Shown here: positions 1-8,315 of the stretch, one piece after another
Numbering within the stretch: the stretch's first letter is position 1
Layout: every line of letters starts with the position of its first letter
NCBI GenBank assembly: GCA_900110005.1
Contig: FOCC01000001.1
Span: 168,765 to 232,764 of the forward strand
DNA length: 64,000 bases
Source: Ligilactobacillus sp. WC1T17
GTDB lineage: Bacteria; Bacillota; Bacilli; Lactobacillales; Lactobacillaceae
Direction of reading: 5' to 3'
Translations under genes and position numbers: made by a program
Notes under the pieces: generated by a model
What the model was told of the DNA's origin: nothing
Seen by the model: the letters and a program-made list of their open reading frames with translations, nothing else
Databases searched by the model: none

Positions 1-626
1 TAGGACCTTTGGGCTGCGGCTATGTTACCGGTTCAGGTACAGTCTTCAATACTTTGAAGCCACGTCCAGGCGACACGATTGCCGTCTTTGGGACTGGTGC
101 CGTGGGCTTGGCTGCTATGATGGCAGGACGCATTTCAGGCTGCATTAAGGTTATTGCTGTGGACATTGTGCCAGAACGGTTGGAACTTGCTAAAGAATTA
201 GGCGCAACTGATACAATCAACAGTAAAGAAGATCCAGTAGCTAAGATTCGCGAATTAACAGGCGGCTATGGGGTTGATTGGACCGTTGATACCACTGGTT
301 TGCCAGCTGTTATCAAGAACGGGGTTGATGCTTTAGCTCAAGGCGGGACTTGCGCAGCGATTGCGGTGACCCCACATTTAGTTGAACTTTCAACCTGGAA
401 CGACCTTTGCGTTGGCGATAAGAAAGTTGTCGGTGTCAACATGGGTGATTCTATTCCTCAAGTAGATATTCCACGCTTGATTGAATTCTACAAGTTAGGC
501 TGGTTTGACTTCGATAAGACTGAAAAATTCTATGATTTTGAAGATATCAATCAAGCTAACCAGGATTCTGTTTCGGGCAAGACAATTAAACCAGTACTGA
601 TTATTGATAAGGATTATCGTCCTTAA
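1..626 (+). CDS. Zinc-type alcohol dehydrogenase, C-terminal part (cut by window edge)
   Basis: The reading frame is open from the first bases, so the true start lies left of the window. The visible 208 residues begin with the GPLGCGYVTGSG segment that precedes the Rossmann fold in medium-chain zinc alcohol dehydrogenases. The nucleotide-binding motif GTGAVG follows at about 29-34 of the visible part, and a conserved acidic residue (VDIVPERL) suggests NAD(H) preference. The family interconverts alcohols and aldehydes in the cytoplasm. The part resembles aryl-alcohol dehydrogenases, but the catalytic zinc ligands near the N-terminus are not visible, so substrate cannot be inferred. A hairpin and T-run follow 24 bases after the stop. 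Confidence 0.88.
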   Translation, partial: GPLGCGYVTGSGTVFNTLKPRPGDTIAVFGTGAVGLAAMMAGRISGCIKVIAVDIVPERLELAKELGATDTINSKEDPVAKIRELTGGYGVDWTVDTTGLPAVIKNGVDALAQGGTCAAIAVTPHLVELSTWNDLCVGDKKVVGVNMGDSIPQVDIPRLIEFYKLGWFDFDKTEKFYDFEDINQANQDSVSGKTIKPVLIIDKDYRP

Positions 627-647
627 AAGGCATTCTTAAAATTGTAA

Positions 648-677
648 ACCGCGTTGTATTTAGCAGCGCGTTTTTTT
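648..677 (+). terminator. Rho-independent terminator after alcohol dehydrogenase
   Basis: CGCGTTG (650-656) pairs with CAGCGCG (664-670) around a short loop, with one G-U pair, and seven T follow. Confidence 0.8.
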
Positions 678-696
678 GTCTATGAGTAAAAGTGGT

Positions 697-763
697 GACG
701 TTTAAGACAAAAAAATGGACGTTTAAAACAAAAAAAGCGGTAAAAAGGAAACGGTGCTACAAT
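697..763 (+). promoter_or_regulatory. LytTR-type direct repeat and activator-dependent promoter of bacteriocin-like gene
   Basis: Two identical 9-mers, GACGTTTAA at 697-705 and 718-726, are separated by exactly 12 bases, and both continue into an ACAAAAAA tract. A TACAAT -10 box lies at 758-763 with no good -35 box in front of it. The 9-12-9 layout and a repeat ending about 31 bases before the -10 are the arrangement known for LytTR response regulators such as PlnC (TACGTTAAT repeats with a 12-base spacer). The regulator itself is not in this window. Confidence 0.55.
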
Positions 764-786
764 GAAAGGTAAAAGGAGGAGCAGAT

Positions 787-1164
787 ATGAAAAAAATTAT
801 GCTAATCATGGGGTTGTTGTTTGTAGCGGGAACTACTTTTAATATGTCTGAGATAAATGTTCACGCTAGTTATTTGAATAAAACGACTTCTTTTGGTAAT
901 AATCTTAAAGGAGCATCTACTACAGAAAAAGGGCAATTTATTTATACGGGTCGCGTTTGGTTTTATCCTGCAAGAACTGGTGTTCGCAAAGGGTGGTTTA
1001 AATATGTTAGAAACGGTAGAACCGTAAAATATGTTACTACAGGATATTATAGAAAACCTTATAAGCAAAAGAAAACAGTTAAGGTTAGTGCGACAGGAAG
1101 TTGTACAGACAGCCTTGTTTCAGGACGCAAGCAGCGAACCGTCTTTCATTATGGATTTAATTAA
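787..1164 (+). CDS. Secreted lactococcin-972-like bacteriocin candidate
   Basis: This is a 125-residue protein with a Sec signal peptide: KK, a hydrophobic stretch at 4-16, and probable cleavage after VHA near residue 27. The mature part is basic and aromatic-rich (GRVWFYPARTGVRKGWFKYV) and ends in VSATG...RTVFHYGFN. That end resembles the lactococcin 972 C-terminus, which carries an AKAT segment and ends in SFYYNFW. Lactococcin 972 blocks septum formation by binding lipid II, and its family is Sec-secreted. The next gene combines membrane and ABC-ATPase pieces, the classical neighbours of this family. An AGGAGG-type site precedes the ATG. The family call comes from remembered motifs and context; a different secreted peptide is possible. 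Confidence 0.55.
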   Translation: MKKIMLIMGLLFVAGTTFNMSEINVHASYLNKTTSFGNNLKGASTTEKGQFIYTGRVWFYPARTGVRKGWFKYVRNGRTVKYVTTGYYRKPYKQKKTVKVSATGSCTDSLVSGRKQRTVFHYGFN

Positions 1165-1169
1165 GTAAT

Positions 1170-1700
1170 ATGAAAATAATCACAAGGTATTGGACAAAAG
1201 GCAATTTGTTTAAAACAGTATTGTTGAGTTTTTTTTTGGCACTAATGATGTCGATTGTGTTTGGAAACAGACTGGGTAATTTTGCTGGTTCTATAGTGAC
1301 TGTTAGGTGTATAGTAGTGACTTTATCTGGGGTTATATCATTGATTTATTACTATCATATGTATGAACAATTCAAATCCGAATTTTATTTACGTATCACT
1401 CTAGGAGATACGGTAGCAGAAATTTCTGAATGTTTTGCTCAGAAGCCAATTAAATTTTTATCTGGGGGGCAAAAACAGCGCTTAATGATAGCGCGTGCTT
1501 TGATAAAAAAGCCCCCAATTATTTTGGCTGATGAACCAACAGCAGCTTTGGATAAACACAACGTCGATTTAGTATATGATTTGCTGAAACAGCGCGCTCA
1601 GGCGGGAAGTACGGTGATAACCGTAACACATGATATATCGTTCTCCGAAAAATTTTCACGCGTATTGAAATTAGATAAAGGTCATTTAAAAGAGGTGTAA
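1170..1700 (+). pseudogene. Chimeric remnant: bacteriocin-associated membrane protein fused to C-terminal half of ABC ATPase
   Basis: The first ~72 residues hold two or three membrane segments (VLLSFFLALMMSIVF; IVTVRCIVVTLSGVISLIYYY). After residue ~90 the protein becomes the second half of an ABC ATPase: signature FLSGGQKQR, Walker B IILADEPTAALD and the H-loop VTHD. There is no Walker A and no Q-loop, so it cannot bind ATP normally. Lactococcin-972 loci carry a large integral membrane protein followed by an ABC ATPase. An in-frame deletion joining the start of the first to the end of the second explains this 176-residue product. It starts 5 bases after the peptide gene. The reading frame is intact, so a regulatory or immunity role is not excluded. 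Confidence 0.7.
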
Positions 1701-1888
1701 TGGTTATGGGAATTTGGTTGATTATTTTTGGTGCTGTAATTGGCATTTGCGCTTTAGGTTTTGGCATTAATTTAGTGAAACAAGATAAGAAAATTAGTGG
1801 TTATCTGTTAAGTTTAGTGGGTGTTTGTGCACTTTGTTATGCAGGGTATGTCTTGGCGATTATTTTAAATGCCTTGCGGTCAATGTAA
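1700..1888 (+). CDS. Small two-helix membrane protein
   Basis: A 62-residue protein whose ATG overlaps the last base of the preceding stop codon, implying translational coupling. AGAGGTG just upstream serves as ribosome site. It has two clear membrane helices (about 3-25 and 35-58) joined by the charged loop KQDKKISG. I do not recognise the family. Its position at the end of the bacteriocin-like operon makes an immunity or accessory membrane protein plausible, but that is inference only. Confidence 0.5.
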   Translation: MVMGIWLIIFGAVIGICALGFGINLVKQDKKISGYLLSLVGVCALCYAGYVLAIILNALRSM

Positions 1889-1897
1889 TCAGGGTGC

Positions 1898-2287
1898 TTG
1901 GCTGAAAAAGGCGGTTTAAAAACGATGCCTAAAATTTATCTGCTGGAAGTCGTTTTATTCTTATGCCTTCCGGTGCTGATGTTTAATCAATGGGTCGGAT
2001 TTATTGGACTTTTAGGTACAGGGTCGGTTATGTATTTATTCAATTCACCGCTGCAACTACATTTTTTAAAGGTAGCTGAAGAAGATTATCCTGATTCCAT
2101 GGTTTTTGCATCTTCGTTTAATTCTATCTTTTCTAATTTAGGGATTTCGATTGGATCAGCAACCGGTTCTTGGGTCATGGCTAAAGCTTCTTTAAATGCT
2201 TTGGGACCTGTGGCAGCCATTTATGCCTTTTTAGCTTTAAGTTGCATTATCGCTTTAAATAAGGCCAATCAAAAACAGAAAAATTAG
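1898..2287 (+). pseudogene. C-terminal fragment of an MFS transporter
   Basis: About 125 residues match the last four helices of 12-helix AraJ/YdhP-type major facilitator transporters. The conserved cytoplasmic segment (QLHFLKVAEEDYPDSMVFAS) is followed by NLGISIGSATGSW and a final helix. A full transporter is near 390 residues, so the N-terminal two thirds are missing. No convincing ribosome site precedes the TTG at 1898. Together with the chimera upstream, this marks a site of repeated deletion. Confidence 0.7.
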
Positions 2288-2298
2288 CTATAAAATAA

Positions 2299-2328
2299 AA
2301 AGCTGCGTTTTTAAGCGCAGCTTTTTTT
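2299..2328 (+). terminator. Rho-independent terminator after MFS fragment
   Basis: AAGCTGCG (2299-2306) pairs perfectly with CGCAGCTT (2316-2323), followed by a T-run. Confidence 0.9.
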
Positions 2329-2394
2329 AGCGACATTTTTTGACGCAAGTGACAGTTATAATAGAGACATAAAATGAAAATAGGGGGCATTTAA

Positions 2395-2535
2395 ATGGAA
2401 AAAGCAAAAGTTCAAACCTTAGGTAAATATACGGTTTTGGTATTATCAAAAGGTTTCAAGACTAAGACAGATGAATATTATTTATCACAGGCCAAAGATG
2501 GCACTTTGACTTTAGTGCCGCGCCAACAAAATTAA
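2395..2535 (+). CDS. Small AbrB/MazE-like protein (orphan antitoxin-like)
   Basis: A 46-residue protein, read directly from the sequence. AGGGGG lies 8 bases before the ATG, and a TATAAT box sits about 33 bases further upstream. Its layout is a short N-terminal strand, KYTVLVLSKGF, then TDEYYLSQAKDGTLTLVPR. This matches the swapped-hairpin pattern of AbrB/MazE/PemI DNA-binding antitoxins (strand, L-P/S-K, then a D-G-T-L-L-V-P end). No toxin gene follows: the next gene is sbcD. It may be an orphan antitoxin, a small transcription factor, or a survivor of a lost pair. Family assignment is from pattern only. Confidence 0.55.
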   Translation: MEKAKVQTLGKYTVLVLSKGFKTKTDEYYLSQAKDGTLTLVPRQQN

Positions 2536-2581
2536 AAATCCAATGGTACAATAAAGATACATTTCAAGAAAGGGTGACGCG

Positions 2582-3703
2582 GTGAAAATATTACATACAG
2601 CAGACTGGCATTTGGGCAAAAAGTTAGAAGGATTTAGTTTAGAAGAAGAGCAAAATGCAGCTCTAAGCCAGTTAGAACAACTCGCCAAAGCCGAACAAGT
2701 CGATGCAATTGTGGTGGCAGGCGATATTTATGACCAAAAAAATCCAGCTGATCAAACTATTACACTTGTCAATCATTGGTTTAAAAAATTTAACAAGGAC
2801 GATCATTTTCCTTTGCTAGCGATTAGCGGGAACCATGATTCAGCTGCCAAGTTAGCCGTAGGGGATGATTGGTATGCGGACAAGCAATTTTACATGCATA
2901 CTAAATTAGAGCAGGCTTTTGAACCCATAGAAATGGGGAATGTCCAATTCTTTTTGCTGCCTTATTTTGCACCCTATCAAGCTAGTGAGTATTTTCAAGA
3001 TGACACGCTTAAGACGGAAGCTTTAGCTATGGCAAAAATCGTAGCGAAAATGAAACAGCAGTTTAAGCCGGACTTAAAACACATCTTGGTGGCTCATTTC
3101 TTTGCAGCCGGAAGCTCGAAAACGGACTCGGATAGTCAAAGTGAAGTCGGCGGCTTAGCAGCAGTGCCGCTTGATTTACTGGAAGTTTTTGATTACGTTG
3201 CTTTAGGCCACTTACACGGATATCAGGCGTCGAAGCATCCAACCATCAAATATAGCGGTTCACCGGTTAAATATTCTTTATCGGAACAAAAGCAGACGAA
3301 AGGCTGTTTTATTGTAGATACAAACAAAGATACGGTAACTTTTAAAGCATTGACACCGCTGCATGATTTAGTGGCTTTAAAAGGCGATTTTGAAGACCTA
3401 TTACAGCAAGAAGTTAAAGATGAACAAGCTTTCTTTTATCTGACACTCACTAATGAAGTACCAATCATTGAGGCTTATAACCGCTTAAAAGCAAAATATC
3501 CCCGCTTAGTGCAGTTTAAATATGCTTATAAAAATGAAGCTACGGCTGAAAATGAAGTTAAATTAGATTTGAAACAGGATCCTTTAACACTGTTGACGAC
3601 TTTTTTTGGCAAAATGGCTAAAGGTCAAAATGAGTTAACGCCTTACCAATTAGAAATAGCAAAAGATTGCCTTGAAGAAGCGAAAAAGGAGGAAACAAAA
3701 TGA
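2582..3703 (+). CDS. sbcD: Exonuclease SbcCD, nuclease subunit D
   Basis: A 373-residue Mre11-type phosphoesterase. The metal-site motifs appear in order: DWHLGK near the N-terminus, GDIYDQ, GNHDS, LVAHFF and GHLHG. With SbcC it forms the ATP-regulated complex that cleaves DNA hairpins and cruciforms and processes blocked DNA ends. The start is GTG at 2582 behind AAAGGGTG. The stop overlaps the sbcC start by four bases (ATGA), so the subunits are coupled. Length is normal for the family. Confidence 0.95.
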   Translation: MKILHTADWHLGKKLEGFSLEEEQNAALSQLEQLAKAEQVDAIVVAGDIYDQKNPADQTITLVNHWFKKFNKDDHFPLLAISGNHDSAAKLAVGDDWYADKQFYMHTKLEQAFEPIEMGNVQFFLLPYFAPYQASEYFQDDTLKTEALAMAKIVAKMKQQFKPDLKHILVAHFFAAGSSKTDSDSQSEVGGLAAVPLDLLEVFDYVALGHLHGYQASKHPTIKYSGSPVKYSLSEQKQTKGCFIVDTNKDTVTFKALTPLHDLVALKGDFEDLLQQEVKDEQAFFYLTLTNEVPIIEAYNRLKAKYPRLVQFKYAYKNEATAENEVKLDLKQDPLTLLTTFFGKMAKGQNELTPYQLEIAKDCLEEAKKEETK

Positions 3704-6700
3704 AGCCTCTCAAATTAAGTCTTAAAAATTTTGGCCCGTATGAAAAAGCGCAAGTCGATTTTAGCCAGCTTGAAAGTCCTTTTTTGATTACCGGAGCGAC
3801 AGGCAGTGGTAAGACGACTTTATTTGAAGCCATGGAATTTGCTTTATATGGGGTCTCGCGGGGCAAAACGATTAAAGAAACTATCTCTAATTTTGCGCCC
3901 AAAGGCAGCCTAATGCAGGTTAATTTTTGTTTTGAACACCAAAGTAAAGCTTATGAGGTTCAAAGAAGCTATAAATTAACTCAAAAAGGCGACCTGTCAT
4001 ATGATAATAAAACCAGTTATTTTAAACGGTTAGTCGATAACACGACTTTGGCCAATAAAACGCAAAACATTAATGATGAAATCAAAAGGCTTTTAAATAT
4101 TGATGCAACACAATTTAGACAGATTGTGATGCTGCAGCAGGGGGAATTTAGTGCTTTTTTAAAAGCAAATCGTAATGATAAAGAGGAGTTATTTCGGAAA
4201 GCTTTCGGTACTAATATTTATCAATTATGGACACAAAAGGTCAAACAACGCTTCGACGAAGACAGTCAGGTTTTAAAAGAGCAGCAAGTACAGTTAAATC
4301 AGCTGTTTAAGCAGCTTCAATTTAACGATTCCCTGCAAGAAAAAGCTGCGGAGCTTTTAACGCCAGCTGAAAAAAATAAGACTAATATTGTAGATATTTT
4401 GCAACTGTTAGCCTTAATTGAGGAACAAACAGCCTTATGGCAGGCAGATATTGCGCAGTTAAATAAAAAGAAAAGCGCCCAAGAACAGGAGCGTGATTTA
4501 GCGCAAAACCAACTCGGCAAGCAAACATCCATCAACCAGCGCTTGCAAAATCAAGCTGCTTTACTAAAAGAACAGGCTGCTTTACGCGAACAAGCACCAA
4601 GTATGCAGCAAAAAGAAGCGTTATTAAATCAGCTTAATTTTGCTAAAGAAAATCAGAGTTTATGGGAGAGATACCATGACAATAGCGGGCAAGCTGAGCA
4701 AGCTAAAAAACAAGCCCAGCTTTTAAAAGAGCAATTGGCGCAAATGGAGCAAACCAGCCAAATTTTAGCTGCTGAAAACCAAAGCTTAGCTAATAAGCTC
4801 CCCCAAATAAAGCAAATGCAACAGCAATTAACGCTTTTAAACAGTAAATTAGATGAATTTGATCATTATGAGCAGGCCAAGCTTGAAAATAAGCATTTGC
4901 TGGACCTCGCCAAACAAGAGCAGGCAAAATATCAAGATACTCAAAATAAGTTGGTGGAACTCAAACAGGTTAGAGAAAAATTGGAGCAAAAGCAGGCTGC
5001 TTTACTGGACGAAGCCGAACTTTTGCGTAAAAAAAATAAGCAGGAGCTGGCGCAACAGACACTAAGGACCGGTGTTGCTAATTTTAGTCGGCAAAGACAG
5101 GCTTTAAAGCAGGTAAATGATTTATTAGCGCAAAAGTTTCCTGAATATCAAGCAGCCAAGGAAAACGAGCAGAAGACGCTGCAATTATGGCGCGAGTTAG
5201 AACAGCAATATACAGCTAATATTAGTGCTGAACTAGCCCAAAATTTAGCCGACAATACCCCTTGTCCGGTTTGCGGGTCCACCACGCACCCGCATTTAGC
5301 ACAGGCAATACCGGGTAAAATCAGCAAAAATGATGTCAATCAAGCCAAGCAAAGAGCTGATCAAGCTTGGAAAAATAAAAATGAAATTGAAGCCAACTTT
5401 CTTGAAACAAAGCAAAGACAGACGGAAAAAAGCGCTGATTTAGCCTTAGCTAAAGACCAGCTCAAGCAAATGGGTTATGTCAGTTTTGCACAAGCTAAAG
5501 AAGCTTTACAATTAGGTCAAGAAACGCTGCTTTCATTAGAAGAAAGCTACCAGGCCAACGCTAAACAAAAGCAGGTTTTACTTGATCAATTAGCTTTAAC
5601 CATGGGTAAAGAAGACAAGTTAACACAGTCTTTAAGTGCCATGCAGGCTAAACTTATGCAAATTGAAACTAAAAAAGCCCAAGCTGAAGCCCAGTTAGCT
5701 GAAATTGCAGCTAGAATACCGCAAGAATTTACCAATAAAGCCCAGTTAGAAGCTAAAATCAAACAACTACACCAGGAGATTGCGTCTTTTGAAAGTGAAC
5801 ACAAGGCTAAACAAAAGCAATGGCAGGACTTGCAAACAGATATTGAAGTTGCTAAAAGTAAGCAAGCTAATCTTAAAACGCTAGCTCAAAACGCTTTAGA
5901 AAATGCGCAAAAATCCAAAGAACTATTGCAGGAAGCTTTAAGAAAAAATGCTTTAACTTGGGATGAGTTAGCTCAGTTATATCAAGCTTTAGATCAAAGA
6001 CAAACTTTATTAGACAGTCTCAAAGAATACCAGTCACATGTGCAAACAATCGAAAATCAGTTAGCGCTTTTGGCGAGTGAACTAAAAGATGAACATTTTG
6101 TCAATACAACTGAACTGGAACAAAAGATTGCAGCTTTTAAAGCAGAAATTGATCAATTACAGGGAAAAGAAAGTAATTTGAAAGCTTTACTGAAGCAAAA
6201 TAAGCAAATTGAAAACCAAATTGGGACCTTAAATGAGGCACTGAACGACCGTTATCAAAAGTTGGGTGAGCTAAAACAATTGAATGATATTATGAGTGGT
6301 TTAGGCAATAAGACCAGTGGCAGCGGTAGCCGGAGTAAAGTATCACTTGAGCGTTATATTTTGCGGGAATATTTTAAAAAAGCTTTGCGGGTAGCCAATC
6401 CTGAGTTAAGGAAGATGACTAATGGACGCTATGAGCTTAAAATGCACAGCCTAGATGACAATAATCAAGGCTTTGAAATTGACGTTTTAGATAATTACAT
6501 GAATGAAACAAGAAGTAGTGACAGGTTATCAGGTGGTGAAACTTTTGAAGTATCATTAGCTTTGGCACTAGCAATCAGCAAGGTTATTCAAGCACAGGCT
6601 GGAGGCGTTGAAATTGATGCGCTCTTTATTGATGAAGGTTTTGGAACTTTAGATAAGGAGCATGTGGAACATACGGTGGAAGTTTTGCAACACTTGGGTC

Positions 6701-6822
6701 AAGCTCATCAAATGGTAGGGGTTATCAGCCATTTGGATGAATTAAAAGAAGCTTTGAATATGCAATTACAAATCACGCCTGAGGGCAATGGCAGAAGTAC
6801 CGTGGCCGTTGTTGCGCAATAA
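3700..6822 (+). CDS. sbcC: Exonuclease SbcCD, ATPase subunit C
   Basis: A 1040-residue Rad50/SMC-type ATPase. Walker A GATGSGKTT is at about residues 31-40. Long Q-, K- and E-rich coiled coils follow, interrupted by the zinc hook CPVC (Cys522 and Cys525) that links two molecules. The C-terminal ATPase half carries the signature LSGGETFEVSLALA and Walker B ALFIDEGFGTLD. It is the DNA-tethering partner of SbcD and is translated from the overlapping ATG behind AAAAAGGAGG. Complete, with no sign of damage. Confidence 0.96.
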   Translation: MKPLKLSLKNFGPYEKAQVDFSQLESPFLITGATGSGKTTLFEAMEFALYGVSRGKTIKETISNFAPKGSLMQVNFCFEHQSKAYEVQRSYKLTQKGDLSYDNKTSYFKRLVDNTTLANKTQNINDEIKRLLNIDATQFRQIVMLQQGEFSAFLKANRNDKEELFRKAFGTNIYQLWTQKVKQRFDEDSQVLKEQQVQLNQLFKQLQFNDSLQEKAAELLTPAEKNKTNIVDILQLLALIEEQTALWQADIAQLNKKKSAQEQERDLAQNQLGKQTSINQRLQNQAALLKEQAALREQAPSMQQKEALLNQLNFAKENQSLWERYHDNSGQAEQAKKQAQLLKEQLAQMEQTSQILAAENQSLANKLPQIKQMQQQLTLLNSKLDEFDHYEQAKLENKHLLDLAKQEQAKYQDTQNKLVELKQVREKLEQKQAALLDEAELLRKKNKQELAQQTLRTGVANFSRQRQALKQVNDLLAQKFPEYQAAKENEQKTLQLWRELEQQYTANISAELAQNLADNTPCPVCGSTTHPHLAQAIPGKISKNDVNQAKQRADQAWKNKNEIEANFLETKQRQTEKSADLALAKDQLKQMGYVSFAQAKEALQLGQETLLSLEESYQANAKQKQVLLDQLALTMGKEDKLTQSLSAMQAKLMQIETKKAQAEAQLAEIAARIPQEFTNKAQLEAKIKQLHQEIASFESEHKAKQKQWQDLQTDIEVAKSKQANLKTLAQNALENAQKSKELLQEALRKNALTWDELAQLYQALDQRQTLLDSLKEYQSHVQTIENQLALLASELKDEHFVNTTELEQKIAAFKAEIDQLQGKESNLKALLKQNKQIENQIGTLNEALNDRYQKLGELKQLNDIMSGLGNKTSGSGSRSKVSLERYILREYFKKALRVANPELRKMTNGRYELKMHSLDDNNQGFEIDVLDNYMNETRSSDRLSGGETFEVSLALALAISKVIQAQAGGVEIDALFIDEGFGTLDKEHVEHTVEVLQHLGQAHQMVGVISHLDELKEALNMQLQITPEGNGRSTVAVVAQ

Positions 6823-6887
6823 TTCATTGCATGAAGCGCTTTACAATGATAAAATTAAAACAAATTTATTAAAAAGGATGTCAAAAC

Positions 6888-7214
6888 GTGAATAGTAAAA
6901 ATGAAACTAATTTTGTCGGTAAGTATGCCAACCTTTTTTTAGGAATTGTTTTATGGTTTAGTTTTATCTTGTTGACGGCAATTATTATCTTTCAACTTTT
7001 TAAAGATGCCAGTCATATCAGCAGTCAGGTTTATATGTTTGATTTATTTAGTTTAACAGCCACAGGCCTTTGGACAATCTATTTTGGACCTGGTAAAAAG
7101 GCTGATGGTGTCGCAGCCAAGATTAAGGGCAAGATGAATAATGCATGGACTATTTTATGGATGATTGTCGCTATTTTGGCGATCATTGCCCAAATTATTC
7201 GCTTTATTAAATAA
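6888..7214 (+). CDS. Three-helix membrane protein, unknown function
   Basis: A 108-residue protein starting at GTG 6888 behind AAAAAGGATG. It has three hydrophobic segments (about 12-38, 48-65 and 85-105) and a lysine-rich loop (GPGKKADGVAAKIKGK) between the second and third. I do not recognise the family. It lies 65 bases after sbcC and may be transcribed separately. A weak hairpin (AAAGCT/AGCTTT, 7247-7264) follows. Confidence 0.6.
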   Translation: MNSKNETNFVGKYANLFLGIVLWFSFILLTAIIIFQLFKDASHISSQVYMFDLFSLTATGLWTIYFGPGKKADGVAAKIKGKMNNAWTILWMIVAILAIIAQIIRFIK

Positions 7215-7347
7215 CAGACTGAATTTACTCCTTCTAGAGTAGGTATAAAGCTGGGTGAAGCTTTGTATTTATTTTAGTGGGAGTTTTTGGTAACTGTTTA
7301 AATTAAAATGAGAGGATAACGAATTTTATACTATTCTTGGAGGAAAT

Positions 7348-7619
7348 ATGGCGTAATTTAAGGGAGATTATGTTCAGGGATGGACAAAGGGGCGCCATAA
7401 AAATATCTGGGGAGATGAAAAAATGAAGGTTTTGTGGGAAAAACAATTTGAATTAAGAGCCATTATTGAAAATTATTTACGGCAAAAGGGGTATAGTAAA
7501 AAAAGCCTTGCCCCCTGCCGTCAGCGAATATGTTAAAAGATACGGTAAGTATTAGCGATGAGGGGTTAAAACTTTTTGAAAATTCAATTAATAATACCAG
7601 CATAACGCCGCAGAGTTAG
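7348..7619 (+). pseudogene. Decayed small gene (nonsense codon plus frameshift)
   Basis: A strong ribosome site (GGAGG) precedes ATG 7348, but the third codon is TAA. The same frame then stays open to 7536 and reads like protein: YVQGWTKGRHKNIWGD at first, then KVLWEKQFELRAIIENYLRQ after an internal ATG at 7423. Just before the frame closes, shifted frames continue sensibly, for example MLKDTVSISDEGLKLFENS from ATG 7530 to TAG at 7617-7619. The simplest reading is one gene broken by a point nonsense mutation and a frameshift. Function unknown; two tiny real peptides are the alternative. Confidence 0.4.
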
Positions 7620-7645
7620 CCAAAGCTCCTACTTATAAATATTTT

Positions 7646-8230
7646 TTACCCCTTTAAAATCGTTGCGACCCGCTTTTGTAAATCAGGAATGACTTCTTGT
7701 TCAAACCAAGGATTTTTAGCCAGCCAAATTTGATTCCGCGGTGATGGGTGAATCAAAGGAAAATAGGCTGGCAAATAATTTGAATAAGCGCGGACGACAT
7801 CCGTCAACTTAGCTGAACTCTTTAAGTTGAGGTACTTTTTAGCGGCATAACTGCCTACCAAAATCGTTAATTGAATTTGCGGCATGAGGTCAAATAAGAG
7901 TGGATGCCATTTTTGACTAAAGTCTTTTCTGGGAGCAAGGTCGCCTGATTTGCCTTTGCCGGGATAGTAAAAATCCATCGGAATGATCGCGAATAAATCA
8001 GAATTATAAAAAGTATCAGCGCTGACACCTAACCATTGGCGCAAGCGGACACCTGAGGGATCATTCCAAAAAATGCCAGTGTCTTGTGCTTTTTTGCCGG
8101 GAGCTTGCCCAATAATGGCGATTTTAGCTGTGGTCGAAGCTTTATATAAAGGTTCAATTCCTTGCGACGTATACTTGGCATTTTGCGGATCATTTTTGAT
8201 TTGTTGAAAAATAGCTTGAAATTTATCCAA
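7646..8230 (-). CDS. Uracil-DNA glycosylase family protein
   Basis: Motif IIGQAPGKKAQDTGIFWNDP near the N-terminus is the water-activating/phosphate loop of small uracil-DNA glycosylases. LIHPSPRNQ near the C-terminus is the minor-groove intercalation motif. Proteins of this family remove uracil or related lesions from DNA, and this lactobacillus group is not characterised in detail. I prefer the TTG at 8230 (194 residues) because AAGAAGG lies 7 bases before it. The ATG at 8254 has no ribosome site and overlaps a TACAAT -10 box. Confidence 0.8.
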   Translation of the reverse strand: MDKFQAIFQQIKNDPQNAKYTSQGIEPLYKASTTAKIAIIGQAPGKKAQDTGIFWNDPSGVRLRQWLGVSADTFYNSDLFAIIPMDFYYPGKGKSGDLAPRKDFSQKWHPLLFDLMPQIQLTILVGSYAAKKYLNLKSSAKLTDVVRAYSNYLPAYFPLIHPSPRNQIWLAKNPWFEQEVIPDLQKRVATILKG

Positions 8231-8315
8231 AATAGCGCCTTCTTTCGCTTTCATTGTACTAATTTTTTTAAAAATAACAAGTAAAAATCGCTTGCTTCAA
8301 CAAGCGGCTGCAAAA

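Noticed and set aside
7247..7264. Terminator after the three-helix membrane protein
   Set aside because: A six-bp stem and broken T-tract are too weak to call.
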